Source: Oscillospiraceae bacterium (GTDB taxonomy: Bacteria; Bacillota; Clostridia; Oscillospirales; Ruminococcaceae). Taken from it: a stretch of DNA of 64,000 nt. The stretch is from NCBI GenBank assembly GCA_022766785.1, contig JALEOL010000031.1, positions 1-64,000 on the forward strand, in the 5' to 3' direction. A program made the translations under genes and the position numbers. Shown one piece after another: positions 50,706 through 58,698 of the stretch (position 1 is its first letter; each line of letters opens with the position of its first letter). Under the pieces are notes generated by a model, which did not search any database, was not told the DNA's origin, and saw only the letters and a list, made by a program, of their open reading frames with translations.

Positions 50706-50730
50706 AGGGCGGACATTTTATGTGCGCCCT
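50706..50730 (+). terminator. Hairpin after the diguanylate cyclase
   Basis: AGGGCG with ACAT pairs with ATGT and CGCCCT. The following tract is poor in T (TGTGATG), so it may only pause or partly terminate. Confidence 0.45.
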
Positions 50731-50778
50731 TGTGATGTCTGAAAAAACGCAGCAGGCGCTGCAACGGAGGTTTTTTGA

Positions 50779-51561
50779 TTGGCTAAGATAATCGCACTTA
50801 CAAACCAGAAGGGCGGCGTCGGCAAGACCACCACCTGCTGCTCCATCTGCGGAGGTCTTGCTGCCGTTGGGAAAAAGGTGCTGGCGGTAGACCTTGATCC
50901 GCAGGGGAACCTCAGCTTCTCCCTGGGCGTGGAGGCTGAGGACTGCTACACGATATATGATGTATTCAAGGGGAACTGCGACATCACCGACGCGATACAG
51001 CACGGAGAGATCTGCGACGTTATCGCTTCCAACATTCTGCTGTCCGGCGTGGAGCTGGAGCTTACGGGAGTGGGACGCGAGTATATCCTGAGGGAGCAGA
51101 TCGAGACTATCCGTGACGAGTACGATTTTATCATACTTGACACGCCCCCGGCGCTGTCGGTGCTCACCATAAACGCATACACTGCGGCGGACGAACTGGT
51201 TATCCCCATGCTGTGCGAGATACTGAGTCTACAGGGTATTGCACAGCTGAAGCAGACCATATTCGCAGTGCAGCGGTACTACAACAAGGAACTGACCGTG
51301 GGGGGGATACTTCTCAACAAGTACAACCCCCGACTCACCCTGACAAAAGACGTGGAGGATCTTGCAAACGTCATCGCACAGCAGCTCAACACGAAGATAT
51401 ACAAGACCCGGATAAGCGCCAGCGTAAGCATTGCGGAGGCTCCGGCGCACGGCGAGAGCGTGATCACCTATTCCCCGAGATCAAAGGCGGCGGCGGAGTA
51501 TCTTGCATTTGTTGAGGAGCTTACCGGAACGAAATGCGTCAGGAACGCGGCGAAGAAATGA
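50779..51561 (+). CDS. ParA family ATPase
   Basis: A 260-residue ParA/Soj/MinD-type ATPase with the deviant Walker A KGGVGKTT (11-18), switch I DLDPQGN and Walker B FIILDTPPA. These proteins use ATP-driven binding to the nucleoid or membrane to position cargo. The start is TTG at 50779, eight bases after GGAGG. No ParB or parS site is seen, so chromosome segregation is unlikely. It is coupled to the following ComFB-like gene by ATGA overlap, which suggests it positions that protein or its complex. Confidence 0.92.
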   Translation: MAKIIALTNQKGGVGKTTTCCSICGGLAAVGKKVLAVDLDPQGNLSFSLGVEAEDCYTIYDVFKGNCDITDAIQHGEICDVIASNILLSGVELELTGVGREYILREQIETIRDEYDFIILDTPPALSVLTINAYTAADELVIPMLCEILSLQGIAQLKQTIFAVQRYYNKELTVGGILLNKYNPRLTLTKDVEDLANVIAQQLNTKIYKTRISASVSIAEAPAHGESVITYSPRSKAAAEYLAFVEELTGTKCVRNAAKK

Positions 51562-52217
51562 GAGAGCATAACAACATCATTACCGACCGCTACGAGAACG
51601 ACCATGACGGCGCTGTTCTCGTGGCGAAAGAGGACGAACCGGTGCGAAAGCCGGCGGAGCGTCCCTCCGGGAGAAAAAAGCCTTCCGGCTCCGTAAAGAA
51701 AGCTCCCCCGAAAAAGCAGGGAAAGCAAGCCGCCCAGACCGGAGAGCAAACCCCCAGCGTAAAGACACCCAGTGTGATGAAGCTTATCCAGGACAGCGAG
51801 GAACTTGAAAATCAGGTCATCGCCGCCGGGAAGAGCCGTATCCCAAGACAGCTGCGAGGAATAGAGCCGCTTTCCAGGGTCATTCGCCGGGAAGCCGCGG
51901 CGGAGAAGCAGCTGGAGGAAAAGCAGACAACGCCGCTGGTGACGAGGGACCTGACCGGGCTTATCGCCGAGAAAGAAGCGCCGGAGATACTGGCAAGGTT
52001 CAACGCCTGCGATTGTGAGGTGTGCAAGGGGGAGCTTGCCCGGCTTGCCGCGGAGGAGCTTCCGGCGAGATACATCAGGCTGCCAGAGGGAGAGGGTCTG
52101 GACTGGGACGGCTTTTCGGATGACGAGAAGCTGCTGGCAGGCTCGGTGAAAAGATCCGTCACCACCGTGATGATACGGCTGATGATGGCTAACAAAAAGC
52201 GTAATTTCCACAGCTGA
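51558..52217 (+). CDS. ComFB-like protein with long basic linker
   Basis: A 219-residue protein: a low-complexity Lys/Pro/Arg/Gln-rich N-terminal half (to about residue 70), a helical linker, and a C-terminal domain with three cysteines (151, 153, 156 in NACDCEVCKGEL) followed by LPARYIRLP. The pattern matches ComFB (CxCxxC, D/E, then LPPRY). ComFB proteins have been reported to bind cyclic dinucleotides; applying this here is inference. It overlaps the ParA gene by four bases. Confidence 0.65.
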   Translation: MREHNNIITDRYENDHDGAVLVAKEDEPVRKPAERPSGRKKPSGSVKKAPPKKQGKQAAQTGEQTPSVKTPSVMKLIQDSEELENQVIAAGKSRIPRQLRGIEPLSRVIRREAAAEKQLEEKQTTPLVTRDLTGLIAEKEAPEILARFNACDCEVCKGELARLAAEELPARYIRLPEGEGLDWDGFSDDEKLLAGSVKRSVTTVMIRLMMANKKRNFHS

Positions 52218-52278
52218 CCGGGGTTTGTGCGACAAAGAGAAAAATATAGTGCATATGCCACAAAAATCATAATTGTTG

Positions 52279-52307
52279 TTGCAAAATCTTGGTGTTTGTG
52301 GTATAAT
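52279..52307 (+). promoter_or_regulatory. Sigma-A promoter of the Gly-Ser-Phe repeat gene
   Basis: TTGCAA at 52279, 17 bp, TATAAT at 52302 with an extended -10 TGG. Confidence 0.85.
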
Positions 52308-52348
52308 AAAAATGGTAATATACCGATACAGCAGAGGAGGTGGCTCCG

Positions 52349-53044
52349 TTGAATTGTTCTTTATGGTTCGGGCGGTGCAGGGTCAATAACGCATCGGAGA
52401 TCGCAGAGCATTTCGACCTGGCGTCTGTCCGCGGCTATTTCCTGGGAGGAAGTCTCGCAGAATGGCTGAGAGAACACGGCGGAGAACATCAGGCTGCTGA
52501 ACTTGACGCCCTCGACCCGAAAGACCCGGCGCTCGACCGGAGGCTTGCGGAAATATTCGGGCAGGCTCCCAGTGCTGAGAAGAAGGTATTCACCGGAACT
52601 GCGGCGGCTGGCTGCTCCGGGGGGGCTGGATATGGTTCCGGCTCGTCTTTCCGGGGCTCGTATTTTCCGGGGAGCTTCTCTCTCACCTCATTTTCGGGGA
52701 ATTTCGGTTACGGTTCCGGTTCGTTCTTTTCGGGGAGCTACTTTGTGGGAAGTTTCGGCGGTTTCCGTATGTGGGAGTGGGAATGGGAATGGCGCTACAG
52801 CAGCTTCCTCGGTTCGTTCGGGGGAGGTTCCCGGAGGGCTGGCTCTTTCTTCGCCGGAATGTTCATCGGGGGTTCTTTTTACGGGAGCTTCCGCACGGGT
52901 TCGTTTTTGGGAGGTTCTTTCCCCTGCTCGGGAATGGGATACGGCAGCCGCTTCATAACCCCGGACGAGTACGACAGGATAATGTACGAGACCCTGCGCA
53001 GATGTCCGCTGGACTGCTTTGGCTACGGGATACACATAGTCTGA
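52349..53044 (+). CDS. Gly-Ser-Phe repeat, low-complexity protein
   Basis: A 231-residue protein with an N-terminal helical domain (residues about 15-71: YFLGGSLAEWLREHGG, ALDPKDPALDRRLAEIFG) and a C-terminal low-complexity region (about 84-195) built from repeated GSF/GSY units, with a WEWEWEW stretch at about 142-148. No signal peptide. Aromatic residues spaced by Gly/Ser resemble the stickers-and-spacers of phase-separating proteins. The N-terminal domain looks like a widespread unnamed Firmicutes module. TTG 52349 lies nine bases after GGAGG. Confidence 0.75.
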   Translation: MNCSLWFGRCRVNNASEIAEHFDLASVRGYFLGGSLAEWLREHGGEHQAAELDALDPKDPALDRRLAEIFGQAPSAEKKVFTGTAAAGCSGGAGYGSGSSFRGSYFPGSFSLTSFSGNFGYGSGSFFSGSYFVGSFGGFRMWEWEWEWRYSSFLGSFGGGSRRAGSFFAGMFIGGSFYGSFRTGSFLGGSFPCSGMGYGSRFITPDEYDRIMYETLRRCPLDCFGYGIHIV

Positions 53045-53056
53045 CGAGGTAACGAT

Positions 53057-53881
53057 TTGGACGCATTTCATATAATTTCTACGGCTCCGTTTTTCGCGAA
53101 AAATAACGGGGCTTTTGCTTTAGAGGATTTCGACCTGTACTGCGCCGTGATATCCGCGCTGGAGTGGCGCAGGGACGGCAGCAGGATATTTCTGTACTGC
53201 GACAGACCGGCGGCGGAGTACATCGGGAACGCCGGGCTTTCTTCGGTGTGGGACGAGGTAAGGGCGGCTGTCCCGGACGACCTCGGCGGCATCGACCCGG
53301 AGATGTTCTGGGCGGCAGGGAAGCTGCTGGCGCTGCGTCAGATGCCCGCTCCCTGCGTGATGATCGACACCGACCTTATCGTGTGGAGAAAGCCGGAGTT
53401 CGGCGAGGAGCTTATCGCGGCGCACCGGGAGGATCTGAACCCGGACATCTATCCGCCGCTGGAGTTCTTCTCTGCGCCGGGGCACAGCATTCCGGAGTTC
53501 AGCCGGGAGGTTTTGCCGCTGAATACGGCGTTCCTTTATATGCCGGACAACTCGCTGAAGGAGCTGTACACTTCCCAGGCGATAGCGTTCATGAGATCGG
53601 CGGAGAAGTGCGGCGATAAGCTTAAATACATGGTGTTTGCGGAGCAGCGCATGGCGGCGATGTGCGCGGACTTCACCGGCACGCCGGTGAAAACGCTGCT
53701 GGACAAGGATCATCTGTTCTTTCCGCAGGACAGCTTCACCCACCTCTGGGGGGCAAAGCAGAAGATGAGGGACGTGCCGGCGCTCCGGGAGGAGTTCATC
53801 GGCAGATGCGTGACGAGGCTGCAGCGCGATTACCCCGGCTGGGAGTGGACTGTCGGCAGGATAAAGGAGGCGGCGAGGTGA
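53057..53881 (+). CDS. Glycosyltransferase-like protein (DUF6734-like)
   Basis: A 274-residue soluble protein with a GT-A-like layout: FLYCDRPAAEYI, MFWAAGKLLALRQM, then the DxD-type motif CVMIDTDLIVW followed by PLNTAFLYM. The pattern resembles DUF6734, whose members look like glycosyltransferases of unknown substrate. TTG 53057 has GAGGTAACG upstream. It overlaps the cysteine desulfurase start by four bases and follows the Gly-Ser-Phe repeat gene by 12 bp. Confidence 0.65.
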   Translation: MDAFHIISTAPFFAKNNGAFALEDFDLYCAVISALEWRRDGSRIFLYCDRPAAEYIGNAGLSSVWDEVRAAVPDDLGGIDPEMFWAAGKLLALRQMPAPCVMIDTDLIVWRKPEFGEELIAAHREDLNPDIYPPLEFFSAPGHSIPEFSREVLPLNTAFLYMPDNSLKELYTSQAIAFMRSAEKCGDKLKYMVFAEQRMAAMCADFTGTPVKTLLDKDHLFFPQDSFTHLWGAKQKMRDVPALREEFIGRCVTRLQRDYPGWEWTVGRIKEAAR

Positions 53882-55029
53882 TCTATCTTGACAATGCGGC
53901 GAGCGCCCCGGTGCTGGAATGCGCCCGGGCGGCAGCAGAGCCTTTTTTGTGGGAATGCTGCGGCAACCCCTCGTCAGTACATACCGAGGGCAGGCGCGCG
54001 GCACTGGCGTTGATCGAAGCACGGGAGAAGTGCGCCCGGGCAATAGGAGCTTCACCGGAGGAGATCGTGTTCACCTCCGGCGGAACGGAGTCGGACAACA
54101 TGGCGGTGAGGTCTGCGGCGCTGCTGGGCCTGCGCTCCGGGAAAAAGCGCATAGTCACCACGGAGATCGAGCACCCGGCGGTGCTGGAGTGCTGTAAATT
54201 CCTGGAGGACTGGGGCTTTGAGGTGAAGTACCTCGGGGTGAACGGCAGCGGCTATGTCTCCCCGGAGCAGGCGGCGGAGCTTATTACCCCGGACACCGCT
54301 CTGGTGAGCGTAATGACGGCGAACAACGAGGTCGGTACTGTTCAGCCGGTGAGGGAGATAGCTTCGCTGTGCCGGGAGCGTGGCGTGCTGTTCCACACGG
54401 ACGCGGTTCAGGCTGCCGGAATGCTGCCCCTTGACGTCGGGGAGCTTGGCTGCGACATGCTGTCGGTTTCGGCGCACAAGCTTGGGGGTATCCGTGGCGC
54501 TGGTCTGCTGTACTGCCGCAGGGGAACGCCGCTCCTGCCGCTTATCTACGGCGGCGGTCAGGAGAACGGGCTTCGCTCCGGGACGGAGAACACCGCTGCT
54601 ATAGCCGCAATGGGAGCTGCAATGGAGCACGCCTGCGCGGATATTCCCGTAAAATCGGCGAGAATGGCGGCGGTACGCGACCGGCTGATCTCACTGCTGC
54701 TGGAGATACCCCACAGCAGGCTTAACGGCGGAATGTCCCCCCGGCTTTGCGGCAACGTGAACGTTTCGTTCGCCGGGGTGGAGGGGGAGAGCCTGGTGCT
54801 GGGGCTTGACCTTCGGGGAGTGTGCGCGTCCTCCGGCTCGGCGTGCGCCAGCGGAGATGAGCGTCCGTCCCATGTGCTTTCGGCGATGAATACCCCCCGG
54901 GAGCTGCTGAAAGGCTCGCTAAGGCTCACATTGTCGGAATTCACCACCATTTCCGATGTTGAGCAGGCTGCTGTGGCAGTCCGCGATACGGTGGAGACAC
55001 TTCGGGAGCTTCGGGTGTGGACAGGATAA
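53878..55029 (+). CDS. Cysteine desulfurase (NifS/IscS family)
   Basis: A 383-residue PLP enzyme that removes sulfur from cysteine for iron-sulfur clusters or thio-modification. Evidence: IYLDNAASAPV, SGGTESDN, EIEHPAV, ANNEVGTVQPV, HTDAVQA, the PLP lysine in SAHKLGG, TENTAA and the persulfide cysteine loop CASSGSACASG. GTG 53878 follows AAGGAGG. No iscU-type scaffold or mnmA gene adjoins it. Confidence 0.93.
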   Translation: MIYLDNAASAPVLECARAAAEPFLWECCGNPSSVHTEGRRAALALIEAREKCARAIGASPEEIVFTSGGTESDNMAVRSAALLGLRSGKKRIVTTEIEHPAVLECCKFLEDWGFEVKYLGVNGSGYVSPEQAAELITPDTALVSVMTANNEVGTVQPVREIASLCRERGVLFHTDAVQAAGMLPLDVGELGCDMLSVSAHKLGGIRGAGLLYCRRGTPLLPLIYGGGQENGLRSGTENTAAIAAMGAAMEHACADIPVKSARMAAVRDRLISLLLEIPHSRLNGGMSPRLCGNVNVSFAGVEGESLVLGLDLRGVCASSGSACASGDERPSHVLSAMNTPRELLKGSLRLTLSEFTTISDVEQAAVAVRDTVETLRELRVWTG

Positions 55030-55094
55030 CGTTACCTCTGACCCTGATTGCCGTATTATGGCTGAAGATACAAATACCAAACAGTAAAACTAAA

Positions 55095-55125
55095 TTCCCC
55101 GACCAGCGAAAATGCAGTCGGGGAA
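55095..55125 (+). terminator. Hairpin after the cysteine desulfurase gene
   Basis: TTCCCCGAC pairs with GTCGGGGAA. The T-tract is weak, so termination is likely but unproven. Confidence 0.5.
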
Positions 55126-55249
55126 AGCTGTTATTTATGCAATACAAAATAGATTTAGTGGAAAGCCACTTTACCGCTGTAATGGCGCACGAGATTTTTT
55201 GGTTTTTTGCGGTCGGCTTTTATATAACAAGACAAATTTGTTATACATA

Positions 55250-55280
55250 GAAAAAACAGCCGTCCCACTCCGGGACGGCT
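55250..55280 (-). terminator. Intrinsic terminator of the tRNA-Gln gene
   Basis: AGCCGTCCC pairs with GGGACGGCT; on the minus strand a TTTTTT tract follows. A second hairpin (TTTTGCCGCGC with GCGCGGCAAAA, 55296-55323) lies between it and the tRNA. Confidence 0.75.
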
Positions 55281-55326
55281 GAGAAAAATCGGATGTTTTG
55301 CCGCGCTTGTTCGCGCGGCAAAACGC

Positions 55327-55402
55327 TGGTTGGGGTGGAAGGATTTGAACCCTCGAAATGGCGGAGTCAGAGTCCGATGCCTTACCACTTGGCGACACCC
55401 CA
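55327..55402 (-). tRNA. tRNA-Gln (anticodon CUG)
   Basis: A complete cloverleaf on the minus strand: acceptor TGGGGTG/CACCCCA, D arm with AAGTGGTAA, anticodon loop CTCTGAC with CTG at 55370-55368, T arm GAGGGTTCAAATCCTTC, discriminator A and encoded CCA. The T-stem, D-loop and acceptor match tRNA-Gln genes of Firmicutes, which usually carry the UUG anticodon; this is the CUG form for CAG codons. Confidence 0.92.
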
Positions 55403-55522
55403 GTGACTTAACGTATAATATTATAGCACGCAGATTTGATTTTGTCAATAGGTTTTTCGAAAATTTCTCAAATTTTTTCTGATTTTTTTCCCGGCGTGAA
55501 CCATAGGAGCGGCGTTCAACGA

Positions 55523-55586
55523 TAATATTATACTAATAACCGTTTAAACAAAGATTTCCTGAGTTTAAATGGTTATTAGTATTATA
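55523..55586. repeat. Long AT-rich inverted repeat
   Basis: ACTAATAACCGTTTAAAC on the left pairs with GTTTAAATGGTTATTAGT on the right (one mismatch, G.T in RNA), with further pairing outward and a 13-base loop. It has no T-tract on either side and lies between the tRNA-Gln gene and the sugar-binding protein gene's terminator. Its role is unknown: a bidirectional operator, small mobile element remnant or RNA hairpin are possible. Confidence 0.55.
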
Positions 55587-55629
55587 CCCGGAGAACAAGG
55601 AACTATGCATTACGCTTCAATAATACCGA

Positions 55630-55655
55630 AAAAATACCCCCCGGTCTCCCGAGGG
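55630..55655 (-). terminator. Intrinsic terminator of the sugar-binding protein gene
   Basis: CCCC and GGGG arms around a TCGGGAGAC-type loop; on the minus strand TATTTTTT follows. Confidence 0.7.
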
Positions 55656-55674
55656 GCATTTGTTTATCTGATAA

Positions 55675-57225
55675 TCAGAGCTTGCTGATCTTCTCGTTGA
55701 TCTCGTTGATTCGAGTATCGATCTGTGTGAAGTACTCAGCGTTGAGCTGTGCGTAGGTCTTTTCACCGCTCAGATATACGGTCTTGGTCAGTGCCTCAAC
55801 AGGGGACTCGGACTTGCTTGCGTCAGCGATGTCGTTGCCTATACCGTTCTTGAAGTCGAATACAGGAGTGATCTTGCTGGTGCCGTCAAGTGCGGTCTGG
55901 CTGTAGATGAAGTCGAGGTTGTAGTCTGACCAGCCGTACTTGTCCTTAGCCTGCTTTCTGGAAGCAGCTGTAACCTCAGGATCAAGAGCAGTGGTAACGC
56001 AGCAGTCGATCCATGCAGCAACGCCGTTTGCGTTGGTGGAACCCTTGCACCACATCAGAGCGTCCTGCTTCATGAAGTGGTAGTACTTGTCAGCCTGCGG
56101 ATCTCTCGGATAGGGAACTACGCAGATCTCGTCATCGCCCCAGCTGAATCTGTCAGCGAACTTCTTAAGACCGCCATCGCCCTCGAATTCCCATGTACCG
56201 CCGTTAGCATAGAACAGAATGTTGCCCTGTGCCCACAGCTTCGGGTTGAGAGACCAGCCGTTCTCCTGGATCGGCCATCTGAGGTTCTCGGACTGCATGG
56301 TGGTCAGCAGATCCATAGCTCTCTGAACGTTTGCGCTGTTCATGTTGTTTACGAGCTTGCCGTTCTCGATGCTTACGATAGGAGTACCGGTGGATACCAG
56401 CAGCTCTATCTCGGTGTTGTAGCCCATTGTTGCGAATCTGTCGTCGCCGGACTTCTGGAATGCTCTTATCATCTCAAGGAAGGTATCCCATGTCCAGTTG
56501 TCGTTCTCGAACAGCTCGCGCGGATCCTCGAGACCTGCGTCCTCGATAACGCTCTTGCGGTAGTACAGCAGAGAGTCGAAGGAGATCTCATAGATAGCGC
56601 AGTAGTACTTTCCGTTGAGCACGAACATGTCCATTACGTCCTTTGCGGAAGCCCACTTGTCGGTTGTCAGGTCGATGATGCCGTCGATAGGCTGATATCT
56701 GCCCTGGAGAGCTCCGTAGGGATAGTCGCGGATCTCGAACGGGAACAGGTCAGGGGAGTCGCCAGACTGGATAGCGGTAGCCAGCTTGTCGTAACGGGAG
56801 TTGTAGTCGGTGTAGATGTAGTCGAAAATTCTGCCGGTGTGGTCGTAGTTTTCGCTTACGGGCATACCGTTCTCGGGGATACCATAGACCTCCTTGAACA
56901 GCTCTGCGTTTGCAGCGGTCTCATCGATCTCCCACCATGCCATCCACTTGATACGGGTGTCAACGTCAAGGTCGGGGTTATCCAGCTTGTCAGCGGCGCT
57001 CTTTGCAGCGTCCTGAACGGCAGGGTCGGTGTCGAATGTAGCTGTCGTTACAGCGGAAACAGGTGCGTTGTTCGCAGTGGTGCCTGCGTTGGGTGCCCCG
57101 GCATTGGAAGCGGCAGAGGTGCCGTTGCCACCGTCGGTCAGACCCGGATCCTCATCGCATGCAGTCAGCGACAGTACCATTGCAGCAGCAAGCATGCTGG
57201 CAGCAACTGTCTTAAACTTGTTCAT
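55675..57225 (-). CDS. ABC sugar-transporter substrate-binding lipoprotein
   Basis: A 516-residue extracellular family 1 solute-binding protein. The signal peptide ends at lipobox LTAC (Cys23), followed by a Gly/Ala/Asn/Thr-rich linker and a two-lobed binding domain; LFPFEIRDYPYG, NDNWTWDTFLEMIRAF and FYANGGTWEF are typical of oligosaccharide-binding proteins. No permease genes adjoin it, so it may work with permeases elsewhere and the MsmK ATPase at 3797. The second of two adjacent ATG codons has the better spacing from GGAGG. Codon use suggests high expression. Confidence 0.9.
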   Translation of the reverse strand: MNKFKTVAASMLAAAMVLSLTACDEDPGLTDGGNGTSAASNAGAPNAGTTANNAPVSAVTTATFDTDPAVQDAAKSAADKLDNPDLDVDTRIKWMAWWEIDETAANAELFKEVYGIPENGMPVSENYDHTGRIFDYIYTDYNSRYDKLATAIQSGDSPDLFPFEIRDYPYGALQGRYQPIDGIIDLTTDKWASAKDVMDMFVLNGKYYCAIYEISFDSLLYYRKSVIEDAGLEDPRELFENDNWTWDTFLEMIRAFQKSGDDRFATMGYNTEIELLVSTGTPIVSIENGKLVNNMNSANVQRAMDLLTTMQSENLRWPIQENGWSLNPKLWAQGNILFYANGGTWEFEGDGGLKKFADRFSWGDDEICVVPYPRDPQADKYYHFMKQDALMWCKGSTNANGVAAWIDCCVTTALDPEVTAASRKQAKDKYGWSDYNLDFIYSQTALDGTSKITPVFDFKNGIGNDIADASKSESPVEALTKTVYLSGEKTYAQLNAEYFTQIDTRINEINEKISKL

Positions 57226-57282
57226 CATAAACCTCCATTAAGTAAAAATGTTTTAACAGTGACAAAAATTTTGCCTATCCAT

Positions 57283-57311
57283 ATTATACAGTAATTTGCA
57301 CAATATTGCAA
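57283..57311 (-). promoter_or_regulatory. Sigma-A promoter of the sugar-binding protein gene
   Basis: Minus-strand TTGCAA, 17 bp, TATAAT. A TTTGTGCAAAA motif lies upstream at 57343-57353, similar to motifs in front of msmK. Confidence 0.75.
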
Positions 57312-57413
57312 TATCTATAATAGATAATTTACCTGTGTATTCTTTGTGCAAAATGGCTTAGCAAAGTTATGATTTTTACTTAATAAAGAGAAAAATTACC
57401 TTATTAGCGACAT

Positions 57414-58409
57414 TTATTTCTCGTCTTTCACCTGGGACGATACTGCGCCCACGGATACCTCCGCTGCGTCGCCCTCCGTGCCGGCGATCACCTGCGCGAT
57501 AACTTCGGGAAGCTCCGCGCCGCTTTTCACTGCCTGCTCCGCCTTATCGATCTGTTCATCGGTGAAGCCTGCCGCTTTCAGCCGGTCGGAATTCTGCGCC
57601 AGCACCTCACCGGCGTTTTCCGGCGTGATGACGGAGCTGCTCTGTACGGTGGGTATCTGCATTCCGTTGGGGTCGATTGTGTAGTCCCCGGAGTAGATAA
57701 GCTCGCTCACCGGAACGAACTCGTATCCCTCCCCGGATAGCTGCTCCAGCACCTGCGGAAGCGCCTGGGTGGTGTTCTCAAGGTCGTTGTGGAAAAGCAC
57801 GATCGACCCCGATTTCACGCCGCTTGTCACCTTTTGGGTTATCTCCTCGGGGGTCGGTTCTTTCCAGTCGAGGCTGTCAACGTCCCACTGGATAACCGTC
57901 ATGCCCATGCCCTGTATGGTGGTAATGAGGGAGTTGTCGTACTCGCCGTAGGGCGCGCGGTAGAGGGTCGGGGCTTTCCCGGTGATATCCTCTATTTTGA
58001 GGGACGCCGCCTTTGTGTCAGAAATGAGTTCGTTGACGTTCGCGCCCTGAACATGGGGGTGCTGGTCTGAGTGGTTCTGTATCTCGTGACCGGCGGCGGC
58101 GAACTCCTTCACGTCATCGGGGTAGCGGTCGCACCAGTCGCCAGTCACGAAAAAGGTCGCCCGGGCGTCGTATTCATCAAGAATTTCGATAAGCTCCGCG
58201 GTGTTGGAGTTTTCCCAGGCTACGTCAAAGGTAAGCGAGATCTTTTTGTCGCCGCGCTCTACGCAGTAGATCGGAAGCAGCCGTTCCGTCGCCTGGGTGC
58301 CTACCGAGGTGAGCACCGCGCCCACTCCCACCGCCACCGCCGCTGCGGTCAGCGTTCCTATCACGGTAAGCCGCTTTATTTTCTTTTTGGTAAATGTGAT
58401 CATTCGCAT
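57414..58409 (-). CDS. Polysaccharide deacetylase (PdaB-like)
   Basis: A 331-residue membrane-anchored NodB-domain protein that probably removes acetyl groups from peptidoglycan or another surface glycan. After an N-terminal anchor (LTVIGTLTAAAVAVGVGAVL) come TFDVAWE (catalytic Asp), HEIQNHSDQHPH (metal histidines), YRAPYGEYD and the catalytic His in LFHNDLE. A C-terminal extension of about 75 residues (VITPENAGEVLAQN) is unusual. ATG 58409 follows AGGAGGG; the frame continues further upstream without a ribosome site. Confidence 0.92.
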   Translation of the reverse strand: MRMITFTKKKIKRLTVIGTLTAAAVAVGVGAVLTSVGTQATERLLPIYCVERGDKKISLTFDVAWENSNTAELIEILDEYDARATFFVTGDWCDRYPDDVKEFAAAGHEIQNHSDQHPHVQGANVNELISDTKAASLKIEDITGKAPTLYRAPYGEYDNSLITTIQGMGMTVIQWDVDSLDWKEPTPEEITQKVTSGVKSGSIVLFHNDLENTTQALPQVLEQLSGEGYEFVPVSELIYSGDYTIDPNGMQIPTVQSSSVITPENAGEVLAQNSDRLKAAGFTDEQIDKAEQAVKSGAELPEVIAQVIAGTEGDAAEVSVGAVSSQVKDEK

Positions 58410-58491
58410 AAAATTACACCCTCCTGTTGATGCTTTTTTTATGAGATATATGCCGTTTCCGGGACAAATATGACATGCCGGGCGCGGAGTG

Positions 58492-58532
58492 TACTGCCAG
58501 TGTACCATTTTGCTTTCCGGACGTGGTACAAT
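58492..58532 (+). promoter_or_regulatory. Promoter-like module A: TACTGCCAG box and TACAAT
   Basis: TACTGCCAG begins at 58492 and TACAAT at 58527, exactly 35 bases apart. No normal -35 box. The same arrangement recurs at 58596. Confidence 0.5.
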
Positions 58533-58595
58533 AATACCGCAGAAAGACTCTGCAAGGGTACGGCAGGAGCGCAGTTCCGGCATTCCCCTGGGGTC

Positions 58596-58636
58596 TACTG
58601 CCAGCAGACCAAAATCCGCAAGGAATATGCTACAAT
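58596..58636 (+). promoter_or_regulatory. Promoter-like module B: TACTGCCAG box and TACAAT
   Basis: TACTGCCAG begins at 58596 and TACAAT at 58631, again 35 bases apart. The box is part of a near palindrome (GTCTACTGCCAGCAGAC). It lies about 63 bases before the HTH gene. Confidence 0.5.
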
Positions 58637-58698
58637 AGTTATAGCAGATAACGCTCCGGTGTGATACGGGGCTGCGGAATAATTTCAGACGGAAAGAA

